64,000 bases of DNA from Acanthosoma haemorrhoidale. Its lineage: Eukaryota; Arthropoda; Insecta; Hemiptera; Acanthosomatidae. The notes below the pieces were generated by a model, which saw only the letters and a program-made list of their open reading frames with translations, did not search any database and was not told the origin of the DNA. The stretch is taken from the NCBI GenBank assembly GCA_930367205.1, contig OV884011.1:140613937-140677936 (forward strand), in the 5' to 3' direction. Below are positions 1 to 9,501 of the stretch, one piece after another. The first letter of the stretch is position 1. Every line of letters starts with the position of its first letter. Position numbers and translations under genes: made by a program.

Positions 1-1100
1 TCAAAACTTCACCTACCCTCTATATCACTACACTATAAATAAATTGGACTTGGACCACCTCCCTATTTTATGCACTTTCAAGGTAGGAGCACATACAAAC
101 ACAACATTACCCAGACTGAACACTGGTAACGTTAACTGGGACCTATTTGCTTTTGAGATGAATAATAACATTACAATACCGCTCACATACAATATCCCTG
201 ATGATATTGATACAACAATTCAACGTTTCTTAAATGCTATTTAATTATTTATTTATTCTTCGAATTAGAGCTATACATACAAAAAAAATCCATGGACAGA
301 CCACAAAATATGGCCCATAAGACACCAAATTATATAATCTAAATGACACCCGATAAACTCCGAATTCGAACGAGACCCAAATGACAAAACTGTGAGCGAT
401 CAAATATCCCGACTTATTCGACTGAAATTAAGCAGAAACAGAATAGATAACTACTGACAATACATAAACTGTATGGAACCTGGTGACAACAGACTGGAGA
501 GAAACAAAACGAATTTTAGGATATAAATCTGCAGTTCCCCCATTGACAGGTAACGGACAGACTGGGACTCAAGATTAAGAAAAATGTGCACTTTAGGGAC
601 CTACTTATCACATAAGTTTCCCCTTTATATTTGAATTGGTGAAAAAAATTGACCAACTGGAATACTTCACGTACAAACACTACATTTAAACCCCTTACTT
701 CTCAGGAAGTAGCCAAGAACATTAAATGGTTGGCAAACCAAAAAGTTCCAGGAGAAGGCCTCATACCCAAGGTAGTACTGAAAAAACTACCAAGGAAAAG
801 CATCCCTTCTTGTAAATGTGTTTAAAGTATGCTTGAGCCTGAGATATTTCCCAAACAAATGGAAAAATGCAGCTGTTATTGTTTTTCACAAGCGGGGGAA
901 ATCAAGACAACCCTTCTAGCTATCGACCAATTAACTTGCTCAACATAACCTCAAAATTACAAGAAAATCAATCAAAACTCACTTGCAGGGACACCTTAAT
1001 GACAATAATATTATTTGGCCATTTTCAACTTTGTGGAATATGTAAGAATTGGATTCATGTAAGCGTAGCAGTTAGTCACATTTTTATCAAAATTTAGATA
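1..1100 (+). mobile_element. Jockey-type non-LTR retrotransposon remnant (endonuclease end to start of RT)
   Basis: Decayed ORF2 of a Jockey-clade retrotransposon. At 44-244 the reading frame carries the end of an apurinic-like endonuclease domain: a DHLPILCTF motif (the SDHLP motif of the family) followed by a VNWDLF segment, as in the linker after the endonuclease. At about 700-960 a shifted frame shows an RT-0/RT-1 type region with the sequence NPSSYRPINLLN, equivalent to the family's YRPISLL motif, preceded by NIKWLANQKVPG (family pattern KxxKAPGxDxI). Stops and frameshifts lie between, so it cannot encode a working protein. It is cut by the left edge. It lies just 3' of the visible exons of the minus-strand RS-repeat gene. 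Confidence 0.8.
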
Positions 1101-1453
1101 TAAATTGTTTGCTTGTCTTAGAGGTGAAGATAAAAACACTAATTAAATTCATAAGAATTTAAGAACATAAGAACCCAGCCCAGACAGAATCTCTGTATGA
1201 AGATGTGAAAATAGCACGAGTCCTGGCTTTTTGAAAATTCGCAAGATACACAGCCCTATTAGATAAGTTAAATAATGTTTTCTATTTATTTATTGGGCCT
1301 AATGTCTGACCCTAATTTTTTTTTCACTAACAATGGCATGATTGGACTTACGCTACTCTTACATGAAGCCATTCATATGTTAATAACAGATCCCTGTTTA
1401 ATGCAGATTTCTTAAATTAGGTAAGAAAGATAAGGTTAGCATATATCAATTAC

Positions 1454-2087
1454 CTTTCGAGGGGATATGGGCCTTCTAATGGGGCTTCTAAAAAAAGGAG
1501 ACCTTCTTCTCCTCCTAGGAGATCTTGGGCTCCGAGGAGAACGGACTCTAGGAGACCTCTGCCGAGGCGACCGAGGACTTCTAGGAGACCTAGGTCGTGG
1601 GCTGCGTGGAGATCTTGGACCTCTGGGTGACCTCATCCTAGTTTTGGGTGACCTGGCTCGAGGAGAGCGTGGACGAGGAGATCGATGCCTAGGTGACCTT
1701 GACCTCACTCGTGGTGACCTTCCTCTAGGGGACCGTGACCTTCCTCTTGGGGTTCTTGACCTTCCTTTAGGGGATCTGGACCTAGCTTTAGGAGATCTGG
1801 ACCTTCCTTTGGGTGACCTTGATCTTACTTTGGGAGATCTTGTTCTTGCTTTAGGAGATCTTGACCTAGGTTTAGGAGATCTTGATCTAGCTTTTGGAGA
1901 TCGTGACCTGGCCTTAGGAGATCTAGATCTTGCTTTAGATGTTTTCTGGCGGGGTGAGCGAGGTCTAACAGGTGATTTGGCACGAGGGCTTGAACTGCCG
2001 GATCGAGATCTTGAGTCTGACCCAGAAGATGCAGGTGATTTTTTCTCACTGCCATGATACAATTCTTTATAACCACTATGACACCAC
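1454..2087 (-). CDS. RS-repeat exon (exon 3)
   Basis: Acceptor TTTTTTACAG precedes 2087. The exon encodes 211 residues, mostly degenerate heptads built on RSRSPKA, RSRSPKG and RSPRxRSP, ending in a PRR/RRRSP-rich block. The DNA repeat unit is about 21-24 bp and visible by eye on the + strand as gatctt/gacctt periodicity. Nested copies with synonymous differences suggest internal duplication followed by purifying selection on the protein. Confidence 0.85.
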
Positions 2088-3078
2088 CTGTAAAAAATGA
2101 ATTTTGCTACTTATGTTACAGAAATAAATAAATAATTTCTCAATTCTCTATTTCACCAGATTGTGTAGACCAATTATACTTAATTTAGAGTAAGAAATAA
2201 ATTGTTTAAGTAAAATAATTTACTTATGAGTATAACAATGTGTAAATTCTTATTCACTGTGAAGTATCCTAGGAATCTGATGGCCAAAAAGAGTAACTAA
2301 TGGTGAGTTATGGCAGAGCACAGGAAAAACATTTATTCAGGTTCAGGTTTTTTAAATAAAATACAGGAAACTCGGAAACTCAGAGAAATAAGAGAATTAA
2401 TCTAAGACGCAGGCCCTGTGTTTTAGAGAAGAGCTGTGGAGAGAGATTTGTAGAAACAAGGGAACACATGGAGAGAAGTTAAGAGCCTGGAAGAAGATCG
2501 GAAGATCCAGCAAATAAAAATAACTTACAACTTCCTTTTAGACATAATTGAACAAATTGATGGGATCATTAATTTGTTGAAAAAAACAAAACAACTAACC
2601 TAGGGCAAAAAGTTCGCTAGGAATAATCCACTGCCTTCTTGTTGACTTCACACTTACTAAGGTTCCACAAAGCAGGGGGTATGAGTGTATTTTGCAATTT
2701 ATGTTTTGGTACTTACAATACCACTATTTTTCAAGTACTTCTAGTTATATATAAATACCTATCAGGTTCTTTTTCTTCAGCCTCCAGCAATTTCTTGTTC
2801 CAATAGGCACTTTGGGTCGCATCACGTCGGGCCTTCTTCATGACACTATCGATTTCTCTGTTCCTTGGAGGTGTCCCTAAAACCATTGAACAAATTTGTA
2901 AAATTTAAACAACTAATATAATTACAGTGCTATTATTATAAATTATATTATTAATATTCATCCAGATAATGGATAATTGATTCATTTTGACAGTGAATGA
3001 TTAGTCCGTCTCTATATATATATAATATAATATATATATATATATATAATATATGTAATATATATATATATATATATA

Positions 3079-3132
<54 letters not shown>

Positions 3133-5694
3133 GTAATATATATATATAATATATATATATATATATAATAATATATATAATATTAACAACTCATTAAGTA
3201 ATTACTGACTAGAATTACATCAAATTAAATGATTAAAACCTCGATCTTTCGGTAATACAATTATGTAGGGTCCTCATTATATTTTGTTTTTTTAACTATG
3301 CATTTATATTTTTTTTCTGACATGGTAAAGTTATTTTTTAGTGGTACAAGCATATGCGTTCCGAAGGAACAGTTGGGCTGTTTGGGCACTTGGGTTGCTG
3401 TCACACCTGCATTGTCTATGGAAAGTACTTAACTTATGTCCTGATATTTTGGACATTAGAAATAAGTTGTGAAAACAACTACGATTGTTATTGACCAAAT
3501 ATTATTCCTTTCAATTGCTAAGCCATCACGATTATTGAAAATCGCTTTTAAACTAAAAAGGATAAAATAATGACAACAAATATTTATTAAATGGGTTCAA
3601 ATGATATTAATACATGACGCATTTGTAAAGGGTAAGTGTTTTATCAAACATATAACTTTATAAAAACAATATTCCATAATTTCTTTCTTGAAGAAAATAA
3701 GGAATCAGCTAAATGAAGCCATAGAAACTTGAGTTTGGAGTTGGAGAGAAGCTAAATTCTGATAGAAACTTCCAATTTAAATTTTAGAGCAGGGAGAAGA
3801 TCAACTTTAGGAATCTTAAAATCAAATCAAAGTGACATTGAATATTGCTTAATTTCTTCTGGATTTGATTAACATTGATAAGACATTTTTTCAACACTTG
3901 CGCAATCACTTGTTTAAGTACTGTGAACACAATTGACACAGCTTAGCTTGGCTTTCCAACTACACTCTCATTTACAGAGGTAGCCCATCATAAAATGGTG
4001 AGAAAGTGAGAAAAATAAAGATGAGTATAAGATTTTTCACACAACTAAATCACACAGAAAATATCGGTCTTCTACATCATAACAGCTTGATACCAACAGA
4101 TATTTCCACGCTTTCGAATAATAGGAGTTAATCACTATAAATATAAAAATTCCCATTTAAGCTATGATAACAGCCTTAAAGGAAATAAAAACAGGACTAA
4201 GAAAGAACTGATAAAAACTAAACAAAAAGCAAAACCTAAATAAACATATTCTTACCAAGTCATGTTTAGAGCAACATTTTTTAAATTTATTTAAGGTAAG
4301 TTAGTACATTTTTAAGTATATATCTAATTTAACATAGATAGAATCGAAAAAAAAAATGACTCCAGGACAAAGTCCTCCATGAATATCAATAACTTTCAGA
4401 TGACAAATTGATATCTCCCTAATAAAAATAAATATTACAACAACAATATATATGTAAGTTTTAATAATTCACTGCTGATTATTTTGATGAGTAGAATAAT
4501 AGGAACCCCACAAGCGTTAGATGTTATGTTAAGTTACTAAAACCCTGGGCTCTGAGTATGGTGCACCATACACACAAGAGAGGTACAATATCAACACCAG
4601 CTCCCTAGGGAGTAGCCATAGGTAGGAGAAGCCCCTCTGACACAGCTTAAATCCATTATACTATATAGAAATTGATAAAAGAGAACTTGATCCATATTGA
4701 GGACTAAATTAAGAATTTTTGAAACTTGGATATAAGAGACATGGGTAGTTACAAAAATGCATAAACAAGGCTCCAAGTTTTCATAACTCTCTGCAAGTAT
4801 TCTGGAAATCTGATGGCCAAAAAAAAATACCAATGGTGAGTTATGGCAGAGCACAGGAGAAACATGTAATGAGATGCAGCTGATTAAAAGAGAATACAGG
4901 AGGCTCGGAAACTCAGAGAATTAATCTAAGACGCAGGCCCTGTGTTTTAGAGAATAGCTGGAGAGATTTGCAAAACCAAGGGAACACATGGATAGAAGAG
5001 CCTGGAAGAAAATTGGAAAGAATGGAGGAGTCTTGTGACTACCATTTGTTCCTCTTAGAATCAAAGGTCATACAAAATAATAATAATAATAACAATAATA
5101 GAAAAATATTAATTTATATTGATTTCAATGTTTATTTAATTATATAAGTATAGATATTTTAACGGATATACTTTTTTTCTTACTAAGCCTTTTAATTGAC
5201 ACTAATAATGATTGAAAAAAAAAACAAAAAAAAAATGTTACCTCGAGCTTTTGTGTTTTTCGATTTACCATGGACCCCCTCCCCCTTCATTACCCCGTAA
5301 GATCGAGGTTCTACTGTATATACAAAAAAGCAAAGAATATAAGACAAATAAAATCATAATGAATAACTAATTCTAAACATATACCATTCCATAAGCAAAA
5401 AAAATATATATATTTAAATTTTTATTTCTAATTCTCTGTAATAATGTTATGTTATTCAAATAGCAATAAAAGACCTAGTGATACACTATATTATAATTGG
5501 ATGTTAATGCTTTAGGCATATTATAAAAAGTATGATGAAATTCAATCCAAACTGAAATAGGAGAATAAAACCCAAAAGATAGCTTTAATTTCATATGAAA
5601 ACTTGCCTTTTGATCTTCCATTCCGACTAGACGAATAGGAGTCCATCCTCAATCGAGATTTGGGGGATGAATCCCTAGTGGAACGCCGGGACAT
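1454..5694 (-). CDS. arginine/serine-repeat (RS-domain) protein, three exons seen
   Basis: Exons on the minus strand: 5607-5694 (ATG at 5694), 2759-2876 and 1454-2087, together 840 nt (280 codons) in frame. The N-terminus begins MSRRSTRDSSPKSR; exon 2 encodes a basic, probably helical segment (VMKKARRDATQSAYWNKKL); exon 3 starts with a WCHSGYKELYHG stretch and then carries about 180 residues of near-tandem RSRSPK/RSPR repeats. RS repeats of this kind are SR-protein-kinase substrates and occur in nuclear pre-mRNA splicing proteins, so a splicing-related nuclear role is inferred. I do not recognise the exact family. Intron 1 has a GC donor (AAAG/GCAAGT). The ATG sits 1 nt after a possible acceptor (TTTAG), so a 5' UTR exon is likely upstream. 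After codon 280 there is a donor-like AAG/GTAATT; reading through gives only five more codons and a stop at 1436, so either the intron is retained or a further 3' exon lies beyond. Confidence 0.75.
2271..2505 (+). repeat. interspersed repeat, copy 1 of a ~235-bp family
   Basis: Lies in intron 2 region of the RS gene (between exons 2 and 3). It shares long blocks with 4795-5025: the stretch from tctgatggccaaaaa, the block tggtgagttatggcagagca, and the block around aagacgcaggccctgtgtt. Same orientation in both copies, a few indels. No coding capacity and no recognised family. Confidence 0.8.
3013..3182. repeat. (AT)n microsatellite
   Basis: About 170 bp of nearly pure AT dinucleotide with phase breaks (taatat, tatgtaat). 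Lies in intron 1 of the RS gene. Any open reading frame over it (Ile/Tyr only) is an artefact of the repeat. Confidence 0.95.
4795..5025 (+). repeat. interspersed repeat, copy 2 of a ~235-bp family
   Basis: Direct repeat of 2271-2505, lying in intron 1 of the RS gene. The two copies differ by substitutions and short indels, including a different 25-bp segment after the aaacat block. They share the gcctggaagaa end, after which similarity stops in both copies. Confidence 0.8.
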
Positions 5695-6544
5695 TCTAAA
5701 TTAAAAAAATAATAAGATAATGTAGACATCTTCTGAGATTTTAGTACTAACAAGCTAGTAAATATTCATAAAATAGATGAGTTTTGAATAATACAATTCT
5801 CAGCACTAGCCACCACTAGACATTTCAGTATTTAATAATCATACAAATAAACATTTGTAATCATTTAAAATATTTGGTTTCTCTTTCTCTTACCAATCAT
5901 TCCTTTACTAGACATTTAAGCCATCCAATAAACACAAGCAAATAAGAATATCAGCTGCATTAACTTTTTATGGATACTATAAACAATTAATACTTAGACA
6001 TCTGGTTAAAACATAGTAGTGCCTTATTAAAAAAATAAAAATTAAAGAAACCATACCTCTTGTGAAGACAGATTTCAGGTACTAAATACACGACATGCGA
6101 AAAACTCGGACCGGTAAGTGCTTTCGGAAGCGAATTTGAAAAAACTATTACAATAAATGTCTTGAAAATAAAATTTACTTATGCATCTTTGGTATAATAT
6201 TAGACATGGGTATAATATTAAACTTAAGACATTTATTATAACAGATCTCTCGCATACATGCATGATACCGAGATATCAGAGGATGAGAAATCCCATAAAG
6301 AACTGCCGCAGCGCATCGAAAACATCCTTTCTAAGATAATACAAGGAAAATATAGCTGTCATTATATACAGAAATGAAATTAACCACACGAAATGTATAA
6401 GACTAACTTAAAATATCCAGTTGTAATATCTTAGTAAGAAAAATTGGCATCACGGAGGGTAGATTACATATTCCCGAACGGATTTTAATTCACGAAGCGC
6501 GGTGCAAAAATTCGTAACATAAAATATAGCGTTTGGACCGGACA

Positions 6545-6575
<31 letters not shown>

Positions 6576-9433
6576 ATTCCGGCTCCGAGGAGAATTCGCA
6601 CGCATTTAAACTTACATTCCCACGTCTCGTCACTATTAACTTAGTTACGGTAGCTCTTATGTTGCTTCTTGTGTATTAGTTTCGCTTTATTGAAGAACGT
6701 TGGGTTAAATCTGAATCCAGAGTGAGGCTAGATGTCAGTTGAAGTTCAAGTTCTGAAGTCAAGCATAACTGCAACTGCAAGAAACAGTACACTAATATAA
6801 ATATGTAGGTCTGATGAGAGGCAAATAAACTACTACGACTTAACAATGAAAGACTATTACTCAAGCAATAACTCCACAAATATATTAATAGAAGGATGGG
6901 CAAGATACACAATATTGATTGACCCCGATTGTTACACTGCTCAGAGTGTGCATCAGCTATAAACACCTAGCAGGCATTTCTAGTAACATTATAGTTGATG
7001 CACCAATGGACTACCAGTTTCGATTGGCACTTGATATAATTTCCAATATAAGATAAGCTAGGTTCACACGTGCAGTTGTCCCAGACAACATGCAGCATAT
7101 AGAGTTCAATCATGTTGCATGATATTCTCTCATTTTTCGTAATAATAGCGTATTATTCAAATTTAAATGAACGAAACTAGTCATTTGAATTAATATATTT
7201 TTGGGATATCGGGTTAGGTTGATGAAATAAAGAGGCAAGATTTTCACCAAATTTATTAATGACGACGTTTCAACACACTGTGCTCTTGGGTGCTTTCATT
7301 TTCATGCTATGATCTATCTAAAATTAAATGAATATTTATTAATTAATTTACCTGGAGGGGATGCCTGGGTATACAAAATAACTTTATTTTCAATCGTTTA
7401 GTTTATATGCAAATTGCTGGCCAAAATTATTAAGATAGTTTATACTCATACTAATTGATTCTATATGGCGAAAACTACTTTAAAATTGAACATTTGTATA
7501 ACCTTTAATATTTCCCGTATAAAGTGTAAATATGTAGCCTCTGAGGTGAAGTCCTCTTAGCGACTTAGATTTATGGTGCTGATTGGATTAGCCGGACATA
7601 TTTTACAATCCGACTTAAGTAAGCCGACTTTTGCTATAATCTGGGTAGTTACCAGCAAGGAAGCAGACTAGGCGAGACCAGGACCCAGACCAGAACTGAT
7701 AGATCAGATCAGAGGACGATCCAGTCAAAGACAGGGACAAGACAACTAAGAACTTATTGTTCCACAGGGCGTTGATTTCATCAATCTATGCCCTTTCCCG
7801 CCCCAGTTTTTCCTCCTAACTAACCACATTATTCGTTGTCTTAAAAAACACCCATTGTTCTCCCCCTTTCATGCCAACGGCAGGTTCAATAAGTTGGAGA
7901 GAAAGAGCTTAAGACTTTCTTTTGCTTAGCCTAATTTCCTATTGGTTGGGAAAGTAGATGTTTTAACTGTCTTTATGGGCTCCATCTTACTAAATGAGGT
8001 TCCAATTAAAATCCGTTATCGGAGACCAATAACTATTGTCAGTTGTTGAGTCACTCCGTTTACTCATATATTATATGTCACACGTATTTTTTCTAGGCAT
8101 ATTTTCCTCTTACGGATTTTCAAGTTCAATAAAAGCCGAATATTAACAACCACTATGAGTTAATAATGCAAAGTTAGGCACTTACCCTAATTACCTGTAT
8201 GTACTGATTTTGCCCTACGCCGACAGTGATGCCTCATATTGTTATCTCGGCCTTTATTCTATTTGGAGATATTACTTATCACGGATTTTTGTTATTGTGT
8301 TTAATGTATGGTTTAAATATGCTACCAGAACGGCCTCGCAATCTCCTCCTAACCAACTAGAATTTGGATTTTAGTGAGCTTCATAAAGAAGTGATTACTT
8401 AAGTGGTTTTGGCTGATGAACTCTTAAAAAAGTAACAATATGTTAAAAACTGAAGTTCTAAGCGCTGCTTGTAATGCTATATATTGATTGCATGTTAACA
8501 TTTCCATAAATATATACAAATATGCTTCATTTAATTGCACATTGTTTGAGAATGGTTGTTCTAATGTATTTCTACCTTAAGTCCTTACATTAAATAGACT
8601 GGAGATAGAGGAAAGATGAGGAAGTCAGTATATTTTTCTCTTTGTCTAATAGTTGTAAAACCAGTAGGATTAAAAACCACAAATAGTAATGATTAATAAA
8701 TAGTTGCTGTATGCGTATTATTTAAATTATGTAATAACGTAAAATGCAAATAATAATTACAATCAGTAATTTTGAATAGATCACAACGTAATCTCCTGTG
8801 AAAAATTGTCTTTCTGACTCTGATATTTTAGAGATCGAAACGAAATTAAATGTGGAAGGTTTACCTCATCTGGTTGACAAGTTCATATCATGCAACACCA
8901 GTACGCATGGAGCAAGTACTCAAGCATTATTATCAGTTATGCTTGTGTGATCCTAGCTTAAGCAAAGTTTCCATTGACACGAGATATAATTTCCAATACA
9001 CGTTATTACGCTTTATCGGTTTACAATAGAATAAATAGTTTTTGAATTTATAAATTTCCAAAGATTAAGTACATTTAATTACTATCGGTTTTAATTGTCT
9101 AGACTGTTGTATTGTATGATAAGCACATTAAAATTTATTTATAGAGGGTAAAACATTTCAAGTATGGTTTTATTTATAAGTATTTGAGAATGTAATCTGT
9201 TAAGTAGACTGCTTAATGTCATTTTGTTAAGTTATTCTCTCGTATAAGATATAAATTTACTAACTATTGTTGTAATTGGAAATGACATCTTCATTATTTC
9301 GTTAATGTTGTGATGTAAGGAAATTATTCCAAAATATCAGGTTAGTTTTTTAATTTATCTTATTTATTTATGATAACTTACTGTTTAAATACATCCAACA
9401 TAATTTGTCGAGATATGTATTTATTTATCTCAG
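5695..9433. other. divergent intergenic region between the RS gene and the FRS2-type gene
   Basis: Holds the promoters and 5' UTR exons of the two divergent genes by position, but I cannot place a start site. A 28-base T run lies at 6545-6572, followed by a somewhat GC-richer stretch to about 6660 that could be near a transcription start. One end of the foldback family described at 41294-41640 lies at 7204-7320. No further coding segment with homology was seen. Confidence 0.5.
7201..7320 (+). repeat. foldback/MITE-like family, one end
   Basis: Begins gatatcgggttaggttgatg and continues with gcaagattttcaccaaatttattaatg. The same end occurs at 41294 (+), at 41464 (+), and inverted at 15061-15120 and 21673-21735. 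Non-coding. Confidence 0.65.
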
Positions 9434-9434
9434 A

Positions 9435-9491
9435 ATGCTGGAAAATGGGCTGTGTTACAAGCAAGAAAGATATCAACGACTTGCATCCTAA
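9435..9491 (+). promoter_or_regulatory. upstream ORF overlapping the FRS2-type start codon
   Basis: An ATG at 9435 lies 10 nt before the main ATG (9445) in another frame, and its 19-codon frame (ends TAA) overlaps the first 15 or so codons of the main coding region. The main ATG context is gaaaATGG (A at -3, G at +4), better than that of the upstream ATG (cagaATGC). Leaky scanning could therefore favour the main start. Confidence 0.4.
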
Positions 9492-9501
9492 TGTTTTTCA
9501 G
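9445..9501 (+). CDS. FRS2: FRS2-type gene, coding exon 1 (myristoylation signal)
   Basis: Encodes 19 residues, MGCVTSKKDINDLHPNVFQ, ending in phase 0 at CAG/GTAAGT. Gly2 and Ser6 satisfy the myristoyl-transferase consensus. The intron after it is only 65 bp. Confidence 0.9.

Noticed and set aside
1467..2057. 196-codon + strand open frame of GDLDLALGDL-like repeats
   Set aside because: It is the antisense of the RS-repeat exon; the periodicity of the repeat keeps this frame free of stops. The minus-strand reading has splice sites and sensible protein features.
3001..3189. Open frame of Ile/Tyr repeats
   Set aside because: Pure translation of an (AT)n microsatellite; the same holds for 35045-35251.
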